Shown here one piece after another: positions 58,097-64,000 of a stretch of 64,000 bases of DNA; within the stretch, counting starts at the first letter, position 1, and the number at the start of each line of letters is the position of its first letter. The position numbers and the translations under genes are program-made. Location: positions 21,115 to 85,114 of the forward strand of contig JAFGGU010000012.1 of assembly GCA_016930375.1 (NCBI GenBank), read 5' to 3'. The notes beneath the pieces were generated by a model. That model saw nothing but the letters and a program-made list of their open reading frames with translations. It had not been told where the DNA came from and did no database searches. The DNA comes from Bacteroidales bacterium (GTDB lineage Bacteria > Bacteroidota > Bacteroidia > Bacteroidales > UBA10428).

Positions 58097-59569
58097 ATGT
58101 CACAGCTTTTCCATTTCATAACTCCGGCCGTAACCCTGATTGCACTGATGATTTCACTGGTTTGCAATCCGCTGAAAGCCCAGCAAAACAATACCCTGTT
58201 TTTCATGCATTCAATACCGGAGTCTAACTTCATTAATCCTGCCGTACAGGGAGATTGCGGGGTTTTTATAGGGTTGCCCCTGGTTTCTTCCGTGCATATG
58301 AATTTCGCCAACAGCGGATTTGTTTTGGGAGATGTGGTAACCATTTATACCGATAATACCTTCAAAAGAAAGTCTGATTTTAACACCCAAAAGATCAGGG
58401 GACTGAACTATTTTGTCACTGAGCTGCATACCACTCTTCTGGCAGTAGGTATTCAACGCGATGATCTGTACTATACCTTCACGGCCATAGAGAAAGATAA
58501 TGCCATCGGAGTGTATACCAGGGATCTCGTTGCTTTCGCCCTGCGCGGCAGCCAGGAATTTGAGGGACAGGCCGTTCAGTTGAAAGGAGCAAGACTTAAT
58601 TTCAACCATTACCGGGAATACGCTCTCGGAGTTTCAAAAAACTATGGTGACGGTCTCACACTCGGACTGAAAGCCAAACTTCTTTTCGGTAAATTCAACC
58701 TGACCACCGGCAACAGTCAGATTGAAGCATTTGTTGATGAAACTTCAGACGATATTGTATTTGATATCGATGGTGGTTTTAACAGCTCAATGCCATCTTC
58801 GCTCAGGATGGAGGGTGTGGGTACGTATCGTTTTTACACGCGGTATGATGCCTCCATTTTCAAACATCTGATGAATGGGCGCAATCCGGGCTTCGCATTC
58901 GATTTCGGCATGATATACCGTTATAGCGAACGCCTGACCCTGTCGGGAAGCCTGCTCGACCTGGGAATGATCTTTTACAGAAGCAATCTTACCGGGTATA
59001 CCCTTCAGGGGAATCACAGCTATTACGGACCCTTCGGCACAGGGCCCATTAATGAGAACTATCTCTGGGATGTGTTCGACGAGCTGAACCAGAATATGGA
59101 TGAAGAAATTACCGACGAACCCTATACGTACTTTCTTGATCCTAAGCTATACCTTGGCGCCGCATACCAACTCAACAAGAAATTCGACCTCAATTTCCTG
59201 CTCTATAACCGGCTTCTACCCGGCAAATTGCAGACCGGGGCAACAGTCTCCTTGTTGACAAGGCCTTCGGATAAGCTGGAGGCGAGTGTCAGCGTATCGT
59301 ATATGAACCGAAGCTTCACCAACCTGGGTTTTGGTATCGGGTATGGCAAAAATCCCCTGCAATGGTATGTGGTCAGCGATAATATCCTGGGTTTCATTTT
59401 GCCCTTGAGCATGAAAAGTGCCAATCTGAGGTTCGGCGTGAATCTGTTTTTCGATTGCGGGAAAAAATTCAGTATGAATGAATGCGGTTGTGAATGGCTG
59501 AGAGATGCCGAGGAACGCAGGTTAAGGATTGAGAACGCCAAGCGCGGCAGGAAAGTTAAAGGCAATTAA
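58097..59569 (+). CDS. DUF5723 outer-membrane beta-barrel protein
   Basis: 490 residues. Signal peptide about 1-31 ending LKAQQ. The opening SIPESNFINPAVQGDC and the many short amphipathic strands (FAFDFGMIYRYSERLTLSGSLLDLG; NLGFGIGYGKNPLQWYVVSDN) are characteristic of DUF5723, a Bacteroidota-specific barrel family of unknown function. A late Cys-rich tail (CGKKFSMNECGCEW) is unusual and may form disulphides. Last gene of the rmuC-gmhA run. Confidence 0.85.
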   Translation: MSQLFHFITPAVTLIALMISLVCNPLKAQQNNTLFFMHSIPESNFINPAVQGDCGVFIGLPLVSSVHMNFANSGFVLGDVVTIYTDNTFKRKSDFNTQKIRGLNYFVTELHTTLLAVGIQRDDLYYTFTAIEKDNAIGVYTRDLVAFALRGSQEFEGQAVQLKGARLNFNHYREYALGVSKNYGDGLTLGLKAKLLFGKFNLTTGNSQIEAFVDETSDDIVFDIDGGFNSSMPSSLRMEGVGTYRFYTRYDASIFKHLMNGRNPGFAFDFGMIYRYSERLTLSGSLLDLGMIFYRSNLTGYTLQGNHSYYGPFGTGPINENYLWDVFDELNQNMDEEITDEPYTYFLDPKLYLGAAYQLNKKFDLNFLLYNRLLPGKLQTGATVSLLTRPSDKLEASVSVSYMNRSFTNLGFGIGYGKNPLQWYVVSDNILGFILPLSMKSANLRFGVNLFFDCGKKFSMNECGCEWLRDAEERRLRIENAKRGRKVKGN

Positions 59570-59599
59570 TGCCTGTCAGATTCGTCAAATTTCTCCGTT

Positions 59600-59622
59600 C
59601 GGCTTAGGCTGTGCCTGAGCCG
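59600..59622. repeat. Hairpin repeat, left copy of an inverted pair
   Basis: CGGCTTAGGC-tgt-GCCTGAGCCG, 10-bp stem with one T-G wobble. The reverse complement of the copy at 59701-59723, 78 bp away. Lies after the DUF5723 gene, between convergent genes. Confidence 0.8.
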
Positions 59623-59700
59623 TATATATGTCTCCTGACTGTGCCTGTCAATTTGATAAATTGAATAGAATTCAGGCCATAAAGCATGAAAGGATAGGCT

Positions 59701-59723
59701 CGGCTTAGGCACAGCCTAAGCCG
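59701..59723. repeat. Hairpin repeat, right copy of an inverted pair
   Basis: CGGCTTAGGC-aca-GCCTAAGCCG, 10-bp perfect stem with the loop complementary to that of the left copy. Directly followed by a GAAGTT/AACTTC stem (59734-59750) and a CTTCGC-tga-GCGAAG stem (59747-59761). The two share bases, so only one can form at a time. Confidence 0.8.
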
Positions 59724-59794
59724 AACAGGGGAGGAAGTTAAAAAAACTTCGCTGAGCGAAGGAGTGTTAGTCAGGCATTTTATCCGTTTTAATT

Positions 59795-60175
59795 CTATTG
59801 TTTTGTCCATGTTATTGTTGGTTCACCACCACCACCATGAACAGTCCATGACATAGTCTTTTTTTCTGTACTCCATAGCACATCATATGTATCTGCTGGA
59901 ATAATCAGAACAGAAGCTTGGGAGCAAAACGGCAAATCAATGGTAATTGTATTCTCTGAATCATTTACAAGATAAGTTGTTGCATTACAGGTAGCACTGG
60001 GTTGAACTCCGATAATATTTAATATGTATTTGTTGTTTTCATCGAAATTAATTTCACGATTTGGAGCTTCCCAATCACCAATAATAAATTCAGAAAGAAT
60101 CTGTTCTTCCTCTTTTTTACAATTTGTGGCGAATAAAATAAAAATTGTTGCGATGATAAATAAAACATTTTTCAT
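59795..60175 (-). CDS. Small lipocalin-like lipoprotein
   Basis: 126 residues. Lipobox FATNC (Cys19) followed by KKEEE. The remainder is beta-rich (IIGDWEAPNREINFDENNKYIL, NTITIDLPFC, MSWTVHGGGG) and resembles a lipocalin-like DUF of Bacteroidota; I do not assign a function. Convergent with the DUF5723 gene across the hairpin pair. Confidence 0.72.
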   Translation of the reverse strand: MKNVLFIIATIFILFATNCKKEEEQILSEFIIGDWEAPNREINFDENNKYILNIIGVQPSATCNATTYLVNDSENTITIDLPFCSQASVLIIPADTYDVLWSTEKKTMSWTVHGGGGEPTITWTKQ

Positions 60176-60529
60176 GATAATTGAGATTTAAATGATTCTA
60201 GGCAGTACATTACAATATCCGGACAATCTGACTACTTTGGCCGGACTAAATAGAAAATATTGAAGTTGCTGATTTTTAAAGAGTATTCTCATCTTAAAAA
60301 GTGGATATACAAATCTATCCATTTTAGTTTAAATTTATGACTTCTTTTTGTTTTACTCTTGCTTCCCCCTGGCGAGGTCAAGAAAATTTCGCAAAACGCG
60401 AGACTTTGCCCCTCTAAAGCAATTATAGAATTCGGAGTGGCAATCATTTTCCTGAAACATATTACCCTTAAAAATGCCCTGAGATTAACATTTCAGGGCA
60501 TTATTTTATTTTGCGTAAATACAAATAGA
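60176..60529. other. Intergenic region between two small exported proteins
   Basis: 354 bp, AT-rich. Holds a TGGATA/TATCCA stem near 60302-60322 and the terminator at 60473-60502. No further gene or promoter seen with confidence. A CAAATCTA (60310-60317) could be a minus-strand -7 box (TAGATTTG) but has no partner at 19 bp. Confidence 0.55.
60473..60502. terminator. Stem-loop terminator of the 60530 gene
   Basis: AATGCCCTGA (60473-60482) and TCAGGGCATT (60493-60502), perfect 10-bp stem with a 10-nt loop, T-rich on both flanks. It lies 27 nt after the stop of the minus-strand gene at 60530. Confidence 0.75.
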
Positions 60530-61027
60530 CTATTTGACTTTAATAAATTTGAATTCTCCTACTTTTACACCATCAGCTGTAAATTGCGTCATAGTCCTAT
60601 TTGTTGGAGTTTTAAATTCAAATTCATATTTAGCAAGAACTTTTTCAGGGTTTAAGTTATCAACTATATCCACACTTAGCTTTTTATCAGTAGTGAACAA
60701 GCCAATCCATGTATAGTAATCTCCGTTGGGATAAAGTAATAAACCTTTGAACTTACCATCTCTTTTATCAAAACCAGCATTATTCAGATACAAATCGGAT
60801 TTCTTACCCTTGATAATCTGAGATACAGTTGTTGTATGTGTTTTTCCATAGGGTATGCACTCCCACACTTCAACAGTGTCTTTATTAATATCACAATTCC
60901 AGGTGCCTAAGAACTGTTGAATTAACTCCACCTGATTGAGTTGTGTCTGTGCAGTTTGCGCGAGTATTCCATTGGCACAGATTAAAAGTAATACCGCGAT
61001 CGTCATGGTTAAGCCAATTTTTTTCAT
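60530..61027 (-). CDS. Small exported protein, DUF1579/lipocalin-like
   Basis: 165 residues. Signal peptide about 1-23 ending ILAQT, without a lipobox Cys at the cut, so it is a periplasmic or secreted soluble protein. Strand-rich with FLGTWNCDINKDTVEVWECIPYG and GKFKGLLLYPNGDYYTWIGLFTTDKK, a layout of small ligand-binding barrels. Function not known. Monocistronic with its own terminator. Confidence 0.7.
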   Translation of the reverse strand: MKKIGLTMTIAVLLLICANGILAQTAQTQLNQVELIQQFLGTWNCDINKDTVEVWECIPYGKTHTTTVSQIIKGKKSDLYLNNAGFDKRDGKFKGLLLYPNGDYYTWIGLFTTDKKLSVDIVDNLNPEKVLAKYEFEFKTPTNRTMTQFTADGVKVGEFKFIKVK

Positions 61028-61367
61028 AAGCTTTGGGTTTAGGTAAATACTTGTGAGTTAGTTTTGACCACAGGTCAGAGAAGGGAAATTAAATTTACGA
61101 CATATTGGAGCTGAAGTCAAGTGCATTTTGACGAATTGGGTAAGTTTTTACCTGGGGGATTGTCAACATGGCCCCAGATTCCAGAATCGCAATTGCATTA
61201 GTATCGCATTTATCTTTGCCACTAAACCATAAATGCAATTATTAAATGATAAGTTCGAAACAAAAATTCTACTGAAAAGCCTATAAGTTATGTCTATTCA
61301 GTATTCTTTATAATATTCTGTATGAACATATTGTGGTAGATTTTGTTTAACATAGAATTACCGCTCT
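61028..61367. other. Intergenic region between divergent genes
   Basis: 340 bp, AT-rich. Contains TATCTTTG (61211-61218), a plus-strand -7 match without a TTTG at the right distance, inside an inverted repeat AATTGCATT (61191-61199) / AATGCAATT (61232-61240) that may be an operator for the TauE-DoxX genes. No further gene seen. Confidence 0.5.
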
Positions 61368-62141
61368 ATGGAAATCGTAGTTATTAGTTTGGCTGCATTT
61401 TTAACAGCCATTCTTACATTCTTTTCTGGTTTTGGACTTGGGACAATCTTAATGCCTGTCTTTGCTATCTTTTTCCCGATAGACATTGCGATTGCATTAA
61501 CTGGTGTGGTACATTTTTCCAATAACCTTTTCAAAATTTCTTTGGTCGGCAAGCATGCTGATAAAACAGTTCTGATTAGATTCGGAATTCCTGCAATCAT
61601 AGCATCTTTTGCGGGGGCATGGTTATTACTCAGAATCACTAAGATGCCATCAATTTTCGAATATCACCTGTGGGACAAGAATTTTGAAATTACTCCCGTT
61701 AAACTTGTAATCGCTATACTGTTAGTTATCTTTTCACTACTTGAAATTTTGCCGTCCGTCAAAAAAATTCAATTCAGCAGAAATAAACTCGCTCTTGGTG
61801 GAGTTCTAAGTGGCTTTTTTGGTGGTTTAACAGGTATTCAGGGGGCGATAAGAAGCGCATTCCTAATAAAGAGTGGATTAACAAAAGAAGCATATATTGC
61901 CACCGGAGTTGTAATTGCAAGTCTGGTGGATTTCACAAGACTTTCAGTTTATTCATCACGATTTAAAGAAGCGAACCTGCATGAATATTTGATATTAATC
62001 ATCGCTGCAACAATGGCAGCCATTGCCGGGGCATTTATTGGAAATAAACTCCTGAAGAAAATAACATTAAGGTTTATTCAAGTCTTGATTGCAATAATGC
62101 TCTTCCTGATTGCCATTGCGTTGGGAGCGGGAATAATCTAA
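61368..62141 (+). CDS. TauE/SafE-family sulphite/anion exporter
   Basis: 257 residues, seven to eight TM helices. Family traits: the N-terminal repeat FLTAILTFFSGFGLGTILMPVFAIFFP, the second repeat GVLSGFFGGLTGIQGAIRSAFLIKSGLTKEAYIATG. Members export sulphite, sulphoacetate or other organic anions. Followed 12 nt later by a DoxX gene, likely one operon. Confidence 0.88.
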   Translation: MEIVVISLAAFLTAILTFFSGFGLGTILMPVFAIFFPIDIAIALTGVVHFSNNLFKISLVGKHADKTVLIRFGIPAIIASFAGAWLLLRITKMPSIFEYHLWDKNFEITPVKLVIAILLVIFSLLEILPSVKKIQFSRNKLALGGVLSGFFGGLTGIQGAIRSAFLIKSGLTKEAYIATGVVIASLVDFTRLSVYSSRFKEANLHEYLILIIAATMAAIAGAFIGNKLLKKITLRFIQVLIAIMLFLIAIALGAGII

Positions 62142-62153
62142 AACCCTGGGGAC

Positions 62154-62600
62154 ATGAAAAAATTTCAAATTGCCATTTTTAAAACGGTAGACGATTACAG
62201 GTCTGTAATGCCCCGATTGATTGTCGGATTAGTATTCCTTTCAGAAGGAATACAGAAGTTTATTTTTCCAGAACTGACAGGGGCAGGTCGGTTTGAAAAA
62301 ATCGGATTTGCAAATCCTGAGTTTCTGGCATCATTTGTTGCCTCTTTTGAAATTGTTTGCAGTGTGTTCATTTTAATTGGTTTATCGGTTAGAATTGCTG
62401 CAATACCTCTGTTAATCATCATGATAACTGCAATTGCGACAACAAAGATTCCTATTTTACTGGGGAAAGGATTCTGGTCAATGGCTCATGAAGCAAGGAC
62501 AGATTTTGCCATGACCATGCTTATTGTTTTTCTTCTCATTTATGGGTCAGGCAAATTGTCCATTGATTCCGTGATACAACAAAGGTGGAAATCAAGATAG
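62154..62600 (+). CDS. DoxX-family membrane protein
   Basis: 148 residues, four TM helices (PRLIVGLVFLSEGIQKFIFP, SFVASFEIVCSVFILIGLSV, IPLLIIMITAIATTKIPILL, FAMTMLIVFLLIYGSGK). DoxX proteins pair with redox enzymes or thiosulphate-handling proteins; the TauE neighbour fits a sulphur-oxyanion role, but this is only context. Confidence 0.87.
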   Translation: MKKFQIAIFKTVDDYRSVMPRLIVGLVFLSEGIQKFIFPELTGAGRFEKIGFANPEFLASFVASFEIVCSVFILIGLSVRIAAIPLLIIMITAIATTKIPILLGKGFWSMAHEARTDFAMTMLIVFLLIYGSGKLSIDSVIQQRWKSR

Positions 62601-62663
62601 CCATTATTGGATGATAAGGTTACCTTTATGCACGTGAATATTATAAATTTTAATTCAAGGATC

Positions 62664-63548
62664 ATGAAACTGCAAATCATACTTGTATTGTTCATGGGCA
62701 TTCTGTTCCAGGGCCTGTCATGTTACGGACAGGTTTTGACAGACTCAACCAAAACACTGAGAATTGAAACAATAGACGGGAACATTTACATAGGTAATTT
62801 GATTACCGAGGATTCTCTGACTTTGGTAGTAAAGACAGAAAGACTTGGTGTAATCCATATTCCCCTGGCTGATATAAAGTCAAGAACAGAATTGTCGGCT
62901 GCTAAAAAGGTGGAGGGGCAGTTTTGGCTGCCGAATCCCCAGTCATCACGCTATTTCTGGGCTCCGAACGGGTACGGACTCGAAGAGGGCTCGGCTTATT
63001 ACCAGAATATATGGATCTTATACAATCAGGTATCTGTTGGATTAACCAAAAACTTTTCAATCGGAGCAGGTATGTTGCCTTTGTTCCTGTTTGCCGGAGC
63101 ATCGACACCGATTTTCTTCGTGCCCAAGATCTCTCTACCGGTTGTCAGGGATAAATTTAGTGTAGGTACAGGTGCTTTTCTGGGCACGATCCTGGGAGAG
63201 GAGACGGGTTGGTTCGGACTGCTTTACGGCACTTCCACTTTTGGATCGAGAGACAGGAACATCAGTCTGGGTATGGCTTACGGATTCAGCCAGGATCAAT
63301 GGATGCAAAGGCCGCTCTGGAATATCAGCAGCATGATCCGGACCGGTCCGAAAGGCTACCTGATCACGGAAAATTATATCATTTCCGGCTCCGATGCAAC
63401 TGTTGTCATTGTCTCCCTGGGAGGCAGGACGATGATCCGCAGCGTTGGCCTCGACTACAGCTTGTGGCTTCCGTTCAGCGGCGAAATGGATTCCTTTGTG
63501 GCGATTCCTTTTCTGGGAATAACTGTCCCGATCGGTAGAAAGAAATAA
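62664..63548 (+). CDS. Exported protein with Sm-like N-domain and barrel-like C-part
   Basis: 294 residues from the ATG at 62664; an earlier TTG at 62607 and ATG at 62628 are in frame but precede the signal peptide (about 1-22, GILFQGLSCYGQ). Residues about 30-75 look like a small SH3/Sm-like barrel (RIETIDGNIYIGNLITEDSL, VKTERLGVIHIPLADI). The rest is a repeated beta-strand pattern (NQVSVGLTKNFSIGAGMLPLF; DKFSVGTGAFLGTILGEE) ending in LGITVPIGRKK, suggesting an outer-membrane barrel. I do not recognise the family. Confidence 0.68.
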   Translation: MKLQIILVLFMGILFQGLSCYGQVLTDSTKTLRIETIDGNIYIGNLITEDSLTLVVKTERLGVIHIPLADIKSRTELSAAKKVEGQFWLPNPQSSRYFWAPNGYGLEEGSAYYQNIWILYNQVSVGLTKNFSIGAGMLPLFLFAGASTPIFFVPKISLPVVRDKFSVGTGAFLGTILGEETGWFGLLYGTSTFGSRDRNISLGMAYGFSQDQWMQRPLWNISSMIRTGPKGYLITENYIISGSDATVVIVSLGGRTMIRSVGLDYSLWLPFSGEMDSFVAIPFLGITVPIGRKK

Positions 63549-63738
63549 ATTGCGGTGTTGTTCAAATGGACTTTCATGGGTAACCGGGGACTTACCATGA
63601 GTCTTTTTGCAATTGATCCATTTATGGTTTTTGCTTGTTAAATTCGTGTGAAAATGGTCATCTGATCATGTACATTCAAAGATTTTCAGTATCTTAGTGG
63701 TCCTCAAAAATGTGAAGAGTTTTGGAGGGATTACTATT

Positions 63739-63769
63739 GGGCAGCTATACCTGATGGCTGCCCTTTTTT
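63739..63769 (+). terminator. Intrinsic terminator, possibly of a small RNA
   Basis: GGGCAGC (63739-63745) and GCTGCCC (63757-63763) around an 11-nt loop, then TTTTTT. It lies about 190 nt after the last stop codon, so it may end a small intergenic transcript as well as read-through from the exported protein gene. Confidence 0.75.
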
Positions 63770-63875
63770 CATGCCGGATTATTAGGGGCAAAGCCCGGCG
63801 CTAAGCAGAGTTTTCTTAACTCTGCTTGCTGCAACTGTAGTCTGTGACTATAGCTGTCAACTTAAGCTATTGTAG

Positions 63876-63967
63876 AAAGCACGGAGTGCTTTAATGTGAA
63901 TAGCGCCGGGTGAAACCCGGTGTCAAACAAGCGAATGAAAAACTCACAACCACGGAGTGGTTGAATA
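63876..63967 (-). repeat. Three-hairpin repeat unit, copy 4 (reverse orientation)
   Basis: Stem A' AAAGCAC-gga-GTGCTTT (63876-63892), stem B CCGGGT-gaa-ACCCGG (63906-63920), stem A CAACCAC-gga-GTGGTTG (63947-63963) followed by AATA. Matches copy 1 in order and spacing, with all stem bases different. Confidence 0.75.
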
Positions 63968-64000
63968 TTAATTGATAGCATTTCAACGACAAATTCAACC

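Larger units (their letters stand above)
63549..64000. other. Terminal intergenic region rich in hairpins
   Basis: 452 bp to the window edge with no gene. Contains a terminator (63739-63769), a 10-bp inverted repeat CCCGGCGCTA/TAGCGCCGGG (63794-63803 and 63901-63910) that encloses a GCAGAGTT stem-loop (63803-63827), and a fourth three-hairpin unit (63876-63967). Confidence 0.65.

Noticed and set aside
1-64000. Defence island, prophage or integrative element
   Set aside because: No integrase, terminase, restriction, toxin-antitoxin or cas gene and no tRNA attachment site was recognised; the content is metabolic and regulatory throughout.

Overview
The window is chromosomal DNA of a free-living or gut-type member of the Bacteroidota, probably order Bacteroidales/Marinilabiliales; the genus cannot be fixed from the sequence. 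The signs are two SusC/SusD pairs, many lipoprotein signal peptides, a SusR/HTCS-like propeller regulator, DUF5723 and DRPDxTES outer-membrane proteins, twin-arginine Gfo/Idh/MocA oxidoreductases, and a promoter of the TTTG-N19-TAnnTTTG type before a cold-shock gene. I see no rRNA, tRNA, CRISPR, phage or transposase gene.

Layout. 1-7.4 kb: a truncated FG-GAP repeat lipoprotein, then a SusC/SusD pair without enzymes, divergent from a LacI-family regulator with a striking multi-half-site operator between them. 7.4-18.8 kb (all minus): a glycan-utilisation operon of SusC, SusD, a LamG-domain lipoprotein, two GH144-type glucanases (one with an extra N-terminal domain) and a membrane-spanning triple-tyrosine/LuxR regulator. 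The likely substrate is beta-1,2-glucan. 19-28.3 kb: housekeeping and regulatory genes (cold-shock protein, OsmC, nitrilase-family amidase, an FtsX/MacB-like permease divergent from an NtrC-type response regulator and its histidine kinase, an MFS transporter, a VOC protein).

28.7-38.8 kb (all plus): a hexuronate catabolic cluster of LacI regulator, SDR (fructuronate reductase candidate), LarA-family nickel-pincer epimerase homologue, ExuT-like MFS carrier, UxaC, two exported Gfo/Idh/MocA oxidoreductases and UxaE. KdgK and Eda lie at 42.7-44.6 kb on the other strand. Together they convert glucuronate and galacturonate to fructuronate, then to mannonate, and later via KDG and KDPG to pyruvate and glyceraldehyde-3-phosphate. 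No mannonate dehydratase is visible; the LarA homologue sits where such a step would be expected. Between the two blocks are an exported aldo/keto reductase with two Cys-rich cluster motifs and an ECF sigma/anti-sigma/lipoprotein operon.

44.6-47.7 kb: a DRPDxTES outer-membrane protein and a NatAB-like ABC exporter. 47.8-54.5 kb (plus): ribokinase, nucleoside hydrolase lipoprotein, ADP-ribosylglycohydrolase lipoprotein and a ureide-permease/RbsU-like carrier, which looks like ribonucleoside or ADP-ribose scavenging. These are followed by a DUF1080 lipoprotein and an exported Gfo/Idh/MocA protein, with another Gfo/Idh/MocA gene convergent. 56-63.5 kb: rmuC, gmhA, DUF5723, two small exported proteins, TauE/SafE, DoxX and an exported barrel-like protein.

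Non-coding structure is rich. Four copies of a three-hairpin repeat unit (28.3-28.5, 40.2 and 63.9 kb) keep their loops and order while the stem sequences change in a compensating way. Period-7 tandem repeats sit between co-directional genes at 10.26, 32.0 and 43.4-43.5 kb. A perfect 14-bp inverted repeat lies just before the ECF sigma gene. A sigma-54 promoter and an upstream 10-bp dyad lie between the FtsX-like permease and the NtrC-type regulator.
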